Shown here piece after piece: positions 1 through 8,446 of a stretch of DNA of 64,000 nucleotides (positions within the stretch are counted from its first letter, which is position 1; each line of letters starts with the position of its first letter). This DNA comes from Aurantiochytrium sp. KH105. Lineage: Eukaryota; Sar; Bigyra; Thraustochytrida; Thraustochytriidae. The stretch is taken from the NCBI GenBank assembly GCA_003116975.1, contig BGKB01000091.1:124001-188000 (forward strand), given 5' to 3'. The notes beneath the pieces are model-generated. The model was not told the DNA's origin, did no database searches, and was given only the letters and a program-made list of their open reading frames with translations. Made by a program: the position numbers and the translations under genes.

Positions 1-748
1 TCTTTTCTCAGAAACTTCCGAAACGCAGGGAGATGAAGACAATAATGCCGCCGGCGACAACGTCGACGACGACAATAACAACGGCGAAGGTGACGGTAAC
101 GTCACCGCAACATGTGCCACCAGCGTCGTCAGCGTACCCAACGCCAAGCTTGCGGCAAGAGAGGCGTATTGGCAAACGTTGTGGGACAGCAACAGAGAAG
201 CCAGCGTTTCTGCCATGTCGATCGCCGCGTCAACCTCGGCGGTGCCACCGGGGATGTCACGAAGGGCGTTCCCGAAACGAGCCGAGTCGAGCACCACAAC
301 CTCGTCGGCACCTCCTGCAAGACCTCGCAGCTCTCACGTATACTCTCTTCATGACAACCATCGTCGGTCGAGCAGCAGAGAACATCCTTTGATGCGCTTC
401 GGAAAGCTCATGGCGAACAGCTCAAGATCTGTGCCCGAGTCTGGTGCCGAAGGTGCCCGGCGATCCCGTACCTGTGATGGCGATGGCGCTTGGAACAACA
501 AGAGCAGCAATCATCGACTTGTGTGCAGAGCTTGCGCGGCTGATGCGGCCAAGGGCCACATACAGCTTGCTGCGGCTGTCGCGCAGTTGACACGTGCGGA
601 CCACGTTCTCACCGAATTGGCAACGCTCCGTCGCAAGCTCGTCACCTGGAGAAGGTATTCGCGCTATGAGGCCGTCGCGTATAGTCGTCGTGACGTCCGA
701 CTGCTCGCTCGCCAGCTGCGCGCGCACCGAGTCGTCGTCGCAAGCCAT
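1..748 (-). CDS. Unrecognised two-exon gene, cut by the left window edge
   Basis: A minus-strand frame starts at ATG 748-746 (residues MACDDDSVRAQ) and runs to about 472. A possible donor (GTACGG on the minus strand, at 471) and an acceptor (TTGCAG, ending at 315) remove a 157-nt intron and restore the frame. The frame then stays open through the Ala/Leu/Ser-rich remainder to base 1, so the 3' end lies outside the window. The junction reads ...AIAIT then GGADEVVVLDSA. No domain is recognised. A CTT repeat just upstream of the ATG encodes a Leu run if a non-ATG start is used, so the start is uncertain. Support is the phase-consistent splice and long open frame only. Confidence 0.35.
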
Positions 749-1239
749 CTCAACCTCATGAAGAAGAAGAAGAAGAAGCCGGATAAGAAGTAGACACGCG
801 TAGACCGTGCAGACCCTATAGGTACCCACCCACCCTACAACAATAAATCATCATCCTTGCGCGACCCAGGTATCATTGGCGTGCGCTAGACCTGGCGCGT
901 GGCGGTGCGCTTTCATCTTGGTCGTCGTACACGCGTTTCGATCTGGTTTGGCCGTCTCGTGCGCTCTCAAGTTGCACGCGATCGTTCGTCTCAACTTTTG
1001 CCGGTCCAGTTTTTTTGGACTCGCTCTCGTTCTCACAGTCAGTCAAGCTGGGCACAGCAGAACCGAGGCCTCGGACCCAAGCAAGTTGATCGCGGCTGCG
1101 CGCGAGGCCACGCGAGAAAGCCGACCCTGTGCGAGGAGTGCAGCTGCACGCAGACCGTCGGAACCGGCCGCGGCAGTCCTCCTCGTGTTGGAGTGCGTGC
1201 GCGTAAGAGAAAATACATACAAGGCAGACTTTTGTAGGC
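749..1239. promoter_or_regulatory. Divergent intergenic spacer
   Basis: This 491-bp gap lies between the left-edge minus-strand gene and the plus-strand PH gene, so it should hold both promoters. Several open frames cross it on both strands, but none looks like a known protein. I see no repeat or RNA gene in it. Confidence 0.4.
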
Positions 1240-2490
1240 ATGAAGACTGCACGATGCTTTGCGGACGTCTTTCAGGCGCCTTCGCTGGAGTCTGGCCAGC
1301 ATCATCTCCTCGCTCAGCGCAACGCGAGTCATCAGCAGCAAGCACCCGACCAAGAGGAGGAAAAGGAAGGCCAAGGTGATGCTCCGCGCCGGGCGCCCCG
1401 CGTTCTCAAATTCGATGTTGTCAGAAGAAAGGGCAAGCTCAATGTGCTTTACAAAAAATGCCTACTCTGCGTCGATGACGCCCAGATGGCGCTTTACATG
1501 GCCGACATTGACGGATATGGAGCGATCAAACCCCCAGCGCAACTTATTCCCATTGAGCAAATTTTATCTGCTCGGCAAATCCAAACGGGCAAGTGCGCTT
1601 TTCAGCTTTCTGTACGCGTGTACTTTTTTGACGGAATTCACGCGGCGCGACCAAACCAAGAGAAGACCATCCACTTTCTTGCTGCGACGCCAGTTCAAGC
1701 AGCGGAGTGGGTGGAAAGCATCAATGCCGTCGTGAAGCAACGCGCACCGGCGACGATGCCTCCTGCGATGACGCCTTCTGTTATGACGCCTCTTGCCATG
1801 ACGCCTCCCCCGAAGCCGCCAAAGCCCATGCATATGCGCCCGGCACACGTCTTGGCATCTGCATCTACGACGACGGATGGTCAGTCGATATCTGCGCCGA
1901 CAGTCTCAACGACAATGACAGCGACAACGCCCGAATGTGCCGAAACTCTCCATCAAAGTTCACAGCATGCCGATGATGATGGAAAGACTCGGGGACCATC
2001 CAAAAGTCAACCGCCCTTGCCTCCACGGCCGTCACCGGTTTCGACCCCGCGCTCACCACTGAGTCCGGCGGCGACGCATTCACCTCTGAGCCCTGCGCAG
2101 GGCATGCCAGTTCCACCTCCGCCATCGCCCGCGTCCCCGCTGCCAACGCCGCTGCACTTGCGGCCTCTTCCAGCGCTCCCAGCCGGTATGGAGCAAACGG
2201 ATGCTGTTGGTACGGAGCAAACGGATGCTATTCCTTCCTCGAATAGCGAGCCTCCGGTACCACCTCCTCGCCAACAGAGTCTGCCGGGCTGGGCCTCGCA
2301 AAGCAGCGAGACGACACCCGCACCAGATAGTATGCAGCAGAAAAACAACACGGAGCGTAAAGAGCTCATGAATCGGCAGTATCCCTCCGGGAAGCCTGGG
2401 ATCCACCGTGAGCCCGTCGACCCCCGAGCAAATCCGTTTGCTGCGGCACTTCGGCGTCTTCTCGGCAATGATGACGTAAGTCTCCAGTAA
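1240..2490 (+). CDS. PH-domain protein with a proline-rich tail
   Basis: The 416-residue product has a pleckstrin-homology domain at about residues 58-167. It begins with the basic first strand (RRKGKLNVLYKKCLLC) and ends with the C-terminal helix carrying the invariant Trp (AAEWVESINAVV). PH domains usually bind phosphoinositides or protein partners at membranes. Residues 170-385 are low complexity and rich in PPxP motifs (PPKPPKP, PPLPPRP, PVPPPPSP), which suit SH3 or WW binding, so an adaptor role is inferred. A good donor-like GTAAGT lies at 2476, 12 nt before the stop, so an alternative spliced 3' end cannot be excluded. The gene converges on the minus-strand gene at 2595. Confidence 0.75.
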   Translation: MKTARCFADVFQAPSLESGQHHLLAQRNASHQQQAPDQEEEKEGQGDAPRRAPRVLKFDVVRRKGKLNVLYKKCLLCVDDAQMALYMADIDGYGAIKPPAQLIPIEQILSARQIQTGKCAFQLSVRVYFFDGIHAARPNQEKTIHFLAATPVQAAEWVESINAVVKQRAPATMPPAMTPSVMTPLAMTPPPKPPKPMHMRPAHVLASASTTTDGQSISAPTVSTTMTATTPECAETLHQSSQHADDDGKTRGPSKSQPPLPPRPSPVSTPRSPLSPAATHSPLSPAQGMPVPPPPSPASPLPTPLHLRPLPALPAGMEQTDAVGTEQTDAIPSSNSEPPVPPPRQQSLPGWASQSSETTPAPDSMQQKNNTERKELMNRQYPSGKPGIHREPVDPRANPFAAALRRLLGNDDVSLQ

Positions 2491-2507
2491 ATGAGGTTTT
2501 GACACCA

Positions 2508-2640
2508 GCCTATCCCTTTCTCAATACTTTGTCCGCAATACGCTCGTGTCCAGTAAAGAAGTTTCAGCTGTATTCGTGTCGTGTCAATCCAAACCTATCC
2601 CTTTCTCAATATTTTGTCCGCAATACGCTCGTAGCCACTG
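2508..2640. repeat. Direct duplication of the 3' coding end of the neighbouring coiled-coil gene
   Basis: A segment of about 44 bp at 2594-2638 encodes the last residues of the minus-strand gene, including its stop. It recurs at 2509-2553, 85 bp further downstream on that strand. Both copies share CCTATCCCTTTCTCAATA and TTTGTCCGCAATACGCTCGT. Read on the minus strand, the downstream copy still encodes ERIADKVLRKG plus stop, with one Ile-to-Val change. Confidence 0.85.
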
Positions 2641-3113
2641 AGCGCGGCTTCGAGCTCGTCGAGACGTTGACGCAGCGGGCTGAGATCGGTGAGATTCTGG
2701 CTGAGCGTTTGTGTGCGAGCGGCAATCTCTTCTGCGACGCGAAGGTTTGCATCGACAATCATCCCGGTCTCCTTGTGAGCATCGTTGTATATTTGGGCAT
2801 GTTGCTTGGTGGCATCACATGCCTCCATCATGCTTGCACGGAGAACTTTGAGCAGCATTGCAAATTCCGCGCCAAGTCGTGTACTGCTCAAGGAGAGCGC
2901 CTTGATTTGGGCTTCCGCGTCGTCGCCAAAGAATTTGCGCTCTTTGCGAGCAGCAACAGAGCTCCCGCTCGTCTCCCCCCCCTCTTCAATCTCGCTGTTT
3001 TCACGACGTTCGTGACTACGTCTTTCAAAGCCGAGAGACGCGTCGTGCACGGCTGCAGCAACTGCCTCTGTCTCGGCTCCGCTCGCACGAGCGTCTTCGG
3101 GTACGTGAAGCAT
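2595..3113 (-). CDS. Coiled-coil protein, possible BORC/BLOC-1-type subunit (BORCS6-like)
   Basis: The 172-residue reading starts at the first ATG (3113, MLHVPEDARAS); the longer open frame upstream to 3497 begins at TTG and has no ATG. Residues about 70-170 form helical heptads: IKALSLSSTRLGAEF, then a long helix, then LSPLRQRLDELEAALSGYE. The order of helices and the final (N/D)L..L..L+.RLDELE..L pattern resemble BORCS6 (lyspersin) and BLOC1S2, small coiled-coil subunits of lysosome-positioning complexes. That assignment is a weak similarity read by eye. The N-terminus is acidic and disordered. An upstream exon is possible. The last codons are duplicated just downstream. Confidence 0.5.
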   Translation of the reverse strand: MLHVPEDARASGAETEAVAAAVHDASLGFERRSHERRENSEIEEGGETSGSSVAARKERKFFGDDAEAQIKALSLSSTRLGAEFAMLLKVLRASMMEACDATKQHAQIYNDAHKETGMIVDANLRVAEEIAARTQTLSQNLTDLSPLRQRLDELEAALSGYERIADKILRKG

Positions 3114-3752
3114 GCTGCCACCGTTTCCAAGATTCCAAGAAAGGAACACGATGCAACGCAACGTGCGGGCGTCACAGCTGCGTGTGACGAAAGCAGATGC
3201 TCGACGGCGACCTTCTCGCGCTTTGTCTTTTCCCCCGCGCCAGCACTTGCCGCCGTCTCGCTGATGTCGCAAGCTCGGTCTGATCTTGGTCGGGCTGGGC
3301 TGTCTTCTAGCGATCCTCACTAATCTGCTTTTGTTCAAAGGTGCAAATGCTGTGCAGCCCGTAGAAAAGTCAATCTGCGAAAGCAAGGAGACTTTTCCGC
3401 TGGCGGAAGAGATTTCATTACGTCGTACGATGCGCTGCGCTGTATGAGACCGTGCTACCAAGTCGTTGCTGCAGCTGCAGACGCTGACGAAGGCCAAATG
3501 ATCGTCTCGTGCAAAATATAATAAAAATTGGTAACGTCTCTATGAGGACGTTTTCCCGTAACGCTATAACGACACACCGGTCAATGATGTGAGCCGCCGC
3601 CGGCCGCAAACCATCGATCAAGATCGAGGCTCATCGCTTGCGATCTACAGCGGCCGCGGCTGCGCGAGGGGGCCGGCGGCGGGCTTTGCGCGGGAAGGAA
3701 CGCGTGTTGCAGCTGCGCAGAAGCGTGAAATAGAGCCCTGGTTGCAAGAACC
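3114..3752. promoter_or_regulatory. Divergent promoter region between the coiled-coil gene and NUP50
   Basis: This 639-bp gap separates two head-to-head genes. It becomes GC-rich toward the NUP50 start, where the leader is GGC-rich. Open frames in it lack ATG starts or known domains. No repeats stand out. Confidence 0.4.
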
Positions 3753-5279
3753 ATGGGCAAGCGGCGAGGCGAAGATGCCGGCATCGATATGCAAGTACAA
3801 AAGGAGTCGTACGACGTTGACGGCGGCGACGGCGCGGCGGACTCGTATGGCACAAGCGGCACAGGCGAGTCGCGCGCCGACAGCTCCATTCTTCAGGCTC
3901 GCTCCTTCCGGCGCGCCAAACGGAGAAGCAACGCCCCTTTTGCCTCTTCGAGTGGCAGCAGCGGCGGGGGCGGCCTCTTCGCGGGCGTCAACCTCACAGC
4001 TGGTCTGAGCGGGGCGAGCGCCCCGCCAGCGTTTGGCTCGTCGTCTTCGTCTTCTTCGTCTTCGTCGTCCGCCAGCGGGCTCTTTGGCGGGTCAAACCCA
4101 ACGCGGTCATCACTCACAGCGTTGCCGACCCCACCTGCCAAGCCTGCAGCAACCCCCGCGACCAATGGGTCGAGTACGAGCGACCAAAATGGGTTTTGGG
4201 GGCTCTCGTCCGGTTCGGGAAGTGCGAACTCCTCTGCATCGGACGAGCACTTGAAGCGGATGGCTGCTCTGAACAAGAGCTTTTGCAAGTGGGTAGACCG
4301 AGAAATGGACAAGACGGAGACCAAGCCGCTCGTCGACGGTGTGCTGGAATACATTCGTTATGCAGCGGCCGAAAAGAAGCGAGAAAACGCGAATGGCGGT
4401 TCAACCGCGGGCGCAGGCCTTGGATCTTCTTCCTCGTCGTCTTCCTCAACGTCGATGAACGGCTCCTCAAGCAAAAGCGGTGGTGGCCTCTTTAGTGCGA
4501 CTCCACCGCCTTTTACGTCGGCCAAGGCGTCGACCTCGTCGACCAGCTCTGCTGACTCGGGCGGCTCGTCGTCAACCACGACCACGGCCCCGTCGGGAGG
4601 TTCATTGTTCTCGTCAGCGCCTTCGAGCGGGGGGCTCTTTGGAAGTAGTTCCACGAGCACGGGTGCGATGAAACCTTTCGACTTTAGCGGCGGTGTCAAA
4701 TCCGGATCGACGTCCCTCTTTGGTAGCAGCAGCAGCAGCAGCAGCAGCAGCTCAACCTCATCAATGACTCCAGGGGGCGGCGGTCTTTTTGGCTCCTCTG
4801 GAGCCAGCGCGCCCGGCGCTGGAGCCACCGAGGGTGGTGCTGGGGACGACGATGGCGGCGATACGGCTGCGCAAGAGGGAGAAACCAAAGTAGAGGACTC
4901 GATTCGGGACGACGAGACCCAAATCGTCAAGACGCGCGCCAAAATCTTTTACCTCAAGGAGGGATCGTGGATTTCTAAGGGTCTTGGTCACCTTTCGCTT
5001 TTGCAAGAAAAGGAAAGCAAGCGGGCCTACGTGGTTCTTCGTTCCGACGCAGGCCGCATTACCGCCAACATCCCCTTGCTCAAGGGCATGCACACATCAG
5101 TTGAGGAGAAGGCCAAGTCCGTGCGCTTCGCCGCCGTCTCTTACTCCGAGGACGGTGACGGCAATCCTGTTGCCGAGAATGACGGCAAGATCGTTCCATT
5201 TATGGTGCGCGTCAAGACGGCGCAGGAGGCCAATGACCTCAAGGCCAAGATCGACTCTTGCCTTGAGCAAGTTCCCTAA
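3753..5279 (+). CDS. NUP50: Nucleoporin NUP50/Nup2-type, FG repeats and Ran-binding domain
   Basis: The 508-residue protein has the NUP50 layout. It starts MGKRRGEDAG and has a basic patch at residues 51-59 (SFRRAKRRS). Together these match the importin-alpha-binding N-terminal segment of NUP50 (start MAKR, then a KKAKRR-type patch). Residues 70-370 are Ser/Gly-rich with many GLF, SLF and FG dipeptides, the phenylalanine-glycine repeats of nuclear pore proteins; a CAG/AGC run near 4726-4752 encodes poly-Ser. Residues about 382-508 form a Ran-binding domain (RAKIFYLKEGSWISKGLG through the C-terminal helix ANDLKAKIDS). The family helps recycle importins at the nuclear basket. No intron is evident. 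Confidence 0.9.
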   Translation: MGKRRGEDAGIDMQVQKESYDVDGGDGAADSYGTSGTGESRADSSILQARSFRRAKRRSNAPFASSSGSSGGGGLFAGVNLTAGLSGASAPPAFGSSSSSSSSSSSASGLFGGSNPTRSSLTALPTPPAKPAATPATNGSSTSDQNGFWGLSSGSGSANSSASDEHLKRMAALNKSFCKWVDREMDKTETKPLVDGVLEYIRYAAAEKKRENANGGSTAGAGLGSSSSSSSSTSMNGSSSKSGGGLFSATPPPFTSAKASTSSTSSADSGGSSSTTTTAPSGGSLFSSAPSSGGLFGSSSTSTGAMKPFDFSGGVKSGSTSLFGSSSSSSSSSSTSSMTPGGGGLFGSSGASAPGAGATEGGAGDDDGGDTAAQEGETKVEDSIRDDETQIVKTRAKIFYLKEGSWISKGLGHLSLLQEKESKRAYVVLRSDAGRITANIPLLKGMHTSVEEKAKSVRFAAVSYSEDGDGNPVAENDGKIVPFMVRVKTAQEANDLKAKIDSCLEQVP

Positions 5280-5935
5280 CAAACAATTGTGAATCTCTAC
5301 CTCGGAAAGAAGCATCACCTCTTTATCATTCATTCACTTCTTGAAATCTTTCGTTCCAGTCAGAGTAGCTTTGCTTTCAGAAGGTTATGAAGCCTTTCGC
5401 CTGCACGCTCTCGGCCCACAAAAGCTACGCGGTGTGTGGGTAAGCACCTGTTCGCCTGCGTTTTGCTTTTATAAAAATGTCGTCGTTAGGTTGGTATCCT
5501 TCACTTTCGCGTACGGCGCAGCTATGGTAAACTCGTAGGCTTCCCAAGTCGCGCGGGGTTATTACGAAAGCAGACGGCTTCCCGCGCACGAACGGACAAG
5601 CCTCGCGCTTGTCGCCAGCGCTGCACCGCTTCGCTGCGTGGCGAGGGCGCGCCGCCTCGCGGCACAGCACAGCACCGTGCCGCGAAAGCACTGTGCAAGC
5701 CTCACCCAAGGTGAAGGGAGGCGGGGCGGGGCGACGTGACTTGAGCTTTGCGGGCACCAGCCAGCTGCCGCGACCACGAAAGCTGCGCGCACGCGCTGTC
5801 ACCAAGCTTCACGTCGCGGAGCAGAGCGTGTCCAAGAGATTTCTTGAGAAGCGAAGCGTCTTCGTCGCACGCGATCTCAGTTTGCAGAGGTGAAAAGAAG
5901 AAGAAGAAGAAGAAGTAGAAGAAGAAGAAGGCAAG
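5280..5935. other. Intergenic spacer and leader of the U-box gene
   Basis: A 656-bp gap between tandem plus-strand genes. The distal half is GC-rich. A GAA microsatellite (5894-5930, broken once by GTA) lies directly before the ATG of the U-box gene. No convincing ORF or RNA gene. Confidence 0.4.
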
Positions 5936-8020
5936 ATGCAGCGTCCCGCTGGACGTGCGTGGAGGGGCATATCTGACACAATGGGGCGCTCGGAGCTGGA
6001 CGCTGTCCTGCAAAATAACGAGCTCCCTAATGAGCGAAACAATGGCAGCAACGAAGTCGAGAATCTGGACGACTCGTCTGCTTCGAGTGAAGAAGACGAG
6101 GATGATGACTTTGCACCTCCACGTGGCTCCAAACGAACAGTCGCTACATCCAGAGGCTCGCGTGCAAGGCCTGGTATCGCAGACGAAGAGGAGGCTGATG
6201 TCGCACGCAATCACCGCTCTGGCAAGCTCAACTCTACGAGCAGCAGCAGTGGCAGCAGCAACAGTAACAGGAACAGTGACCGGCGGAGCGGAGAAAACCC
6301 TGCCCCCGAAAGGATCAGTTCTGGCAGACTGAGCCAGGTACGAACGCGGCGAGGCATGTCTACGATCCCGGCTTCATCAACATCAAGCACGCTCAAGTCG
6401 AGCCAAACACCCAGCCAAACCTCACGGGGATTCAATCTGCACATTTCTGACGATGAAGAAATAAACAGCAGCGGTATCGAGGATGAGGAAGACGAAGAAT
6501 ACGAGGCCAACCTCGCGCGGAACCGCGCATCCGGCGCAGGCGGTATCCAGGGTAGCGGCGACCAGAATACCAACGCTGCCCGGGACCCAGAGGTCGAACG
6601 ACTTGCGGAGATGAGCCGGGAAAAGGCTCGAAAACGCCGCGAGCAGCAGCGGAAGCGCTCTTCCAGAACTCTCAACCCTGGCACATTTGCAAACTCCAGT
6701 GGTTCGAGAAACAATGTTCAGAAGAGTAGCACCAGCACCAGCAGTGATGGGGCGGGCAATGTAAAGCGGAGCGCAACGAAGAAGAGGAAAACAGAAAAGA
6801 ATGGGTCAGACTCGCCGGCGTCAACAAGCTCCAGTGCAAACTCCACAGGTGCTTCTTGTCGACCCAACAAAGGTGCGACCTTGACTGGAAAAAACGAAGC
6901 CAACGACGTAAATGGTGATACTGCGAGAGGGGACACGCCCAAGGATGCAAATGATGCTGCCAAGTCTGCAGTGAAGGACGAAGCTGATATTTCCAAGAGC
7001 GTGATGGAGTCGCTTTGTTGCTCGATTACACTGGAACCCCTCGATGATCCAGTGGTGGCTGCCGACGGCTTCACGTATGAACGCTTTGCGATCCAAAGCT
7101 GGTTCGATGCGGCTCAAGACGAGATTCTCTCGCCGGTAACGCTTGAGCCCCTGCAGCACATGATGCTGACGCCAAATCTCATTTGTAAGCAAATCATCAC
7201 AGAGCTTAATGAGCGCAAGCGAGGGATTCTACCGGTGCGGGACCCCTCGATCATTGCCGGCGTCAAGCGCTCGCCAGAGGCTGAAGCCGCGGTGAAGCTC
7301 TTCAAGAAGCGTCAGTGCACGGCGCTCTACAATCGCGTCCGCGAGCTCGAAAAGAAACGCCCGCACCAGGCCGTGAAGCGAAAGCAACGCGAGGATCCTG
7401 TCCGTCTTCTCAAGCGTACAGCATGCTGGCATGTTGACTCCGGGAAAAAGCCCCCTCCTGGCGAAGAACCTAGCGACGAGGTCTCTGATGACGAAGTCCA
7501 ATTCGTGCGAGGGCCGCCACGGCGTGTTGCGGTCTGCTCGGAATGTCATCGTTGCAACAAGTGCCACATTCCTCACTCTCAGTTGACGGTGGAAATTTGT
7601 GATCAGAACAATGATGATGATGATGATGATGATGATGACGATGATGATGATGATGACGATGACCCTATCAAGCAAGGCAAAGACGATGATGATCTGAGCT
7701 CGAATGGTGACGACGAAGAAGGCGACGAAGACAACAACAACGAAAACAACGATAACGACGATGACGAAGACGATGAGGATTACGATGATGGTGATGATGA
7801 CGACGATGGCGAGGATGATGGCGACAATGATGCCAAAAATGACGCTGGAGATGAAGGAGAACGCGAAGGCGAAGACGGTCTTGCAGCAGCTGGCGCGACG
7901 GCTGCTGATGAGAATGGAGGCGGCTCTTCAAATGCAATGAACGCCGACGAGTCTTCGAATTCTGGCGGAACTGCTGGAAGACGTCGCTCTCGCCGCACTC
8001 GTGCAAGCGCTTCCGCGTGA
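5936..8020 (+). CDS. U-box E3 ubiquitin ligase-like nuclear protein with acidic tail
   Basis: The 694-residue product has one U-box at about residues 355-432: VMESLCCSITLEPLDDPVV, DGFTYERFAIQSWF, SPVTLEPL, TPNLICKQIITE. U-boxes are zinc-free RING-like folds that bind E2 enzymes. Before it lies a 350-residue Ser/Asn-rich disordered region with basic nuclear-localisation-type patches (RKRREQQRKRSSR, KRSATKKRKTEK). After it come basic helices and a small Cys cluster (CSECHRCNKCHIPH) of unknown role. The last 150 residues are almost entirely Asp, Asn and Glu. The acidic tail suggests a chromatin or histone-binding role (inference). ATG 5981 (MGRSELD) is an alternative start. Confidence 0.8.
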   Translation: MQRPAGRAWRGISDTMGRSELDAVLQNNELPNERNNGSNEVENLDDSSASSEEDEDDDFAPPRGSKRTVATSRGSRARPGIADEEEADVARNHRSGKLNSTSSSSGSSNSNRNSDRRSGENPAPERISSGRLSQVRTRRGMSTIPASSTSSTLKSSQTPSQTSRGFNLHISDDEEINSSGIEDEEDEEYEANLARNRASGAGGIQGSGDQNTNAARDPEVERLAEMSREKARKRREQQRKRSSRTLNPGTFANSSGSRNNVQKSSTSTSSDGAGNVKRSATKKRKTEKNGSDSPASTSSSANSTGASCRPNKGATLTGKNEANDVNGDTARGDTPKDANDAAKSAVKDEADISKSVMESLCCSITLEPLDDPVVAADGFTYERFAIQSWFDAAQDEILSPVTLEPLQHMMLTPNLICKQIITELNERKRGILPVRDPSIIAGVKRSPEAEAAVKLFKKRQCTALYNRVRELEKKRPHQAVKRKQREDPVRLLKRTACWHVDSGKKPPPGEEPSDEVSDDEVQFVRGPPRRVAVCSECHRCNKCHIPHSQLTVEICDQNNDDDDDDDDDDDDDDDDDPIKQGKDDDDLSSNGDDEEGDEDNNNENNDNDDDEDDEDYDDGDDDDDGEDDGDNDAKNDAGDEGEREGEDGLAAAGATAADENGGGSSNAMNADESSNSGGTAGRRRSRRTRASASA
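7612..7672 (+). repeat. In-frame GAT/GAC trinucleotide repeat encoding poly-Asp
   Basis: An almost uninterrupted GAT run, with three GAC interruptions, encodes about 19 consecutive Asp residues in the U-box protein. Less regular GAT/GAC/AAC tracts continue to about 7840. It is likely length-polymorphic. Confidence 0.9.
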
Positions 8021-8446
8021 CCCAAACACCAAGGGTTCTCTGTTTGTATAATATGATAACAACGCTCATGCTACTTTACACACTATCTGTCTACTCGTGC
8101 AGCAGAGAGATAGACGGTGCGCGGTACGGCTGAAAGATTTCGCTTTCGCTTTGCAGCGACACGCGCTTCCACGAAGGAATCATGCACTCTATTGATAAAC
8201 GCCGATGACAGTGTGGTATAGGCCTAAATACTACTATGACAAGGTCTCTTTCGTGCACTTGCATTTGTGTAAAAAAGCAGTGTGCGCTGCACGTGCTGAG
8301 CTGTGAAGCATTTTCTCAAGGCCGCAAGGCCGCGCGAGACCCAAGACCCCCAGCTCCGGGGCGAGCGGGCGCACGCGAGAGAGGGAACAGCCACCGACTG
8401 CCCGCACCGAAGGCCTGCCTCTCCCTCCCATTCTCTGGACGGGAGC
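8021..8446. other. Intergenic spacer
   Basis: A 426-bp gap between tandem plus-strand genes; it should contain the U-box 3' UTR and the next promoter. A single TGCACTTGCA element lies near 8253. Nothing else is recognised. Confidence 0.35.

Noticed and set aside
2476-2508. GTAAGT...CCAG as a terminal intron of the PH gene
   Set aside because: The intron would be about 33 nt and the next exon would run antisense through the coiled-coil gene; the in-frame stop at 2488 is simpler.
2499-3323. 274-codon plus-strand frame
   Set aside because: Antisense to the coiled-coil gene, whose heptad pattern on the minus strand is far more protein-like.
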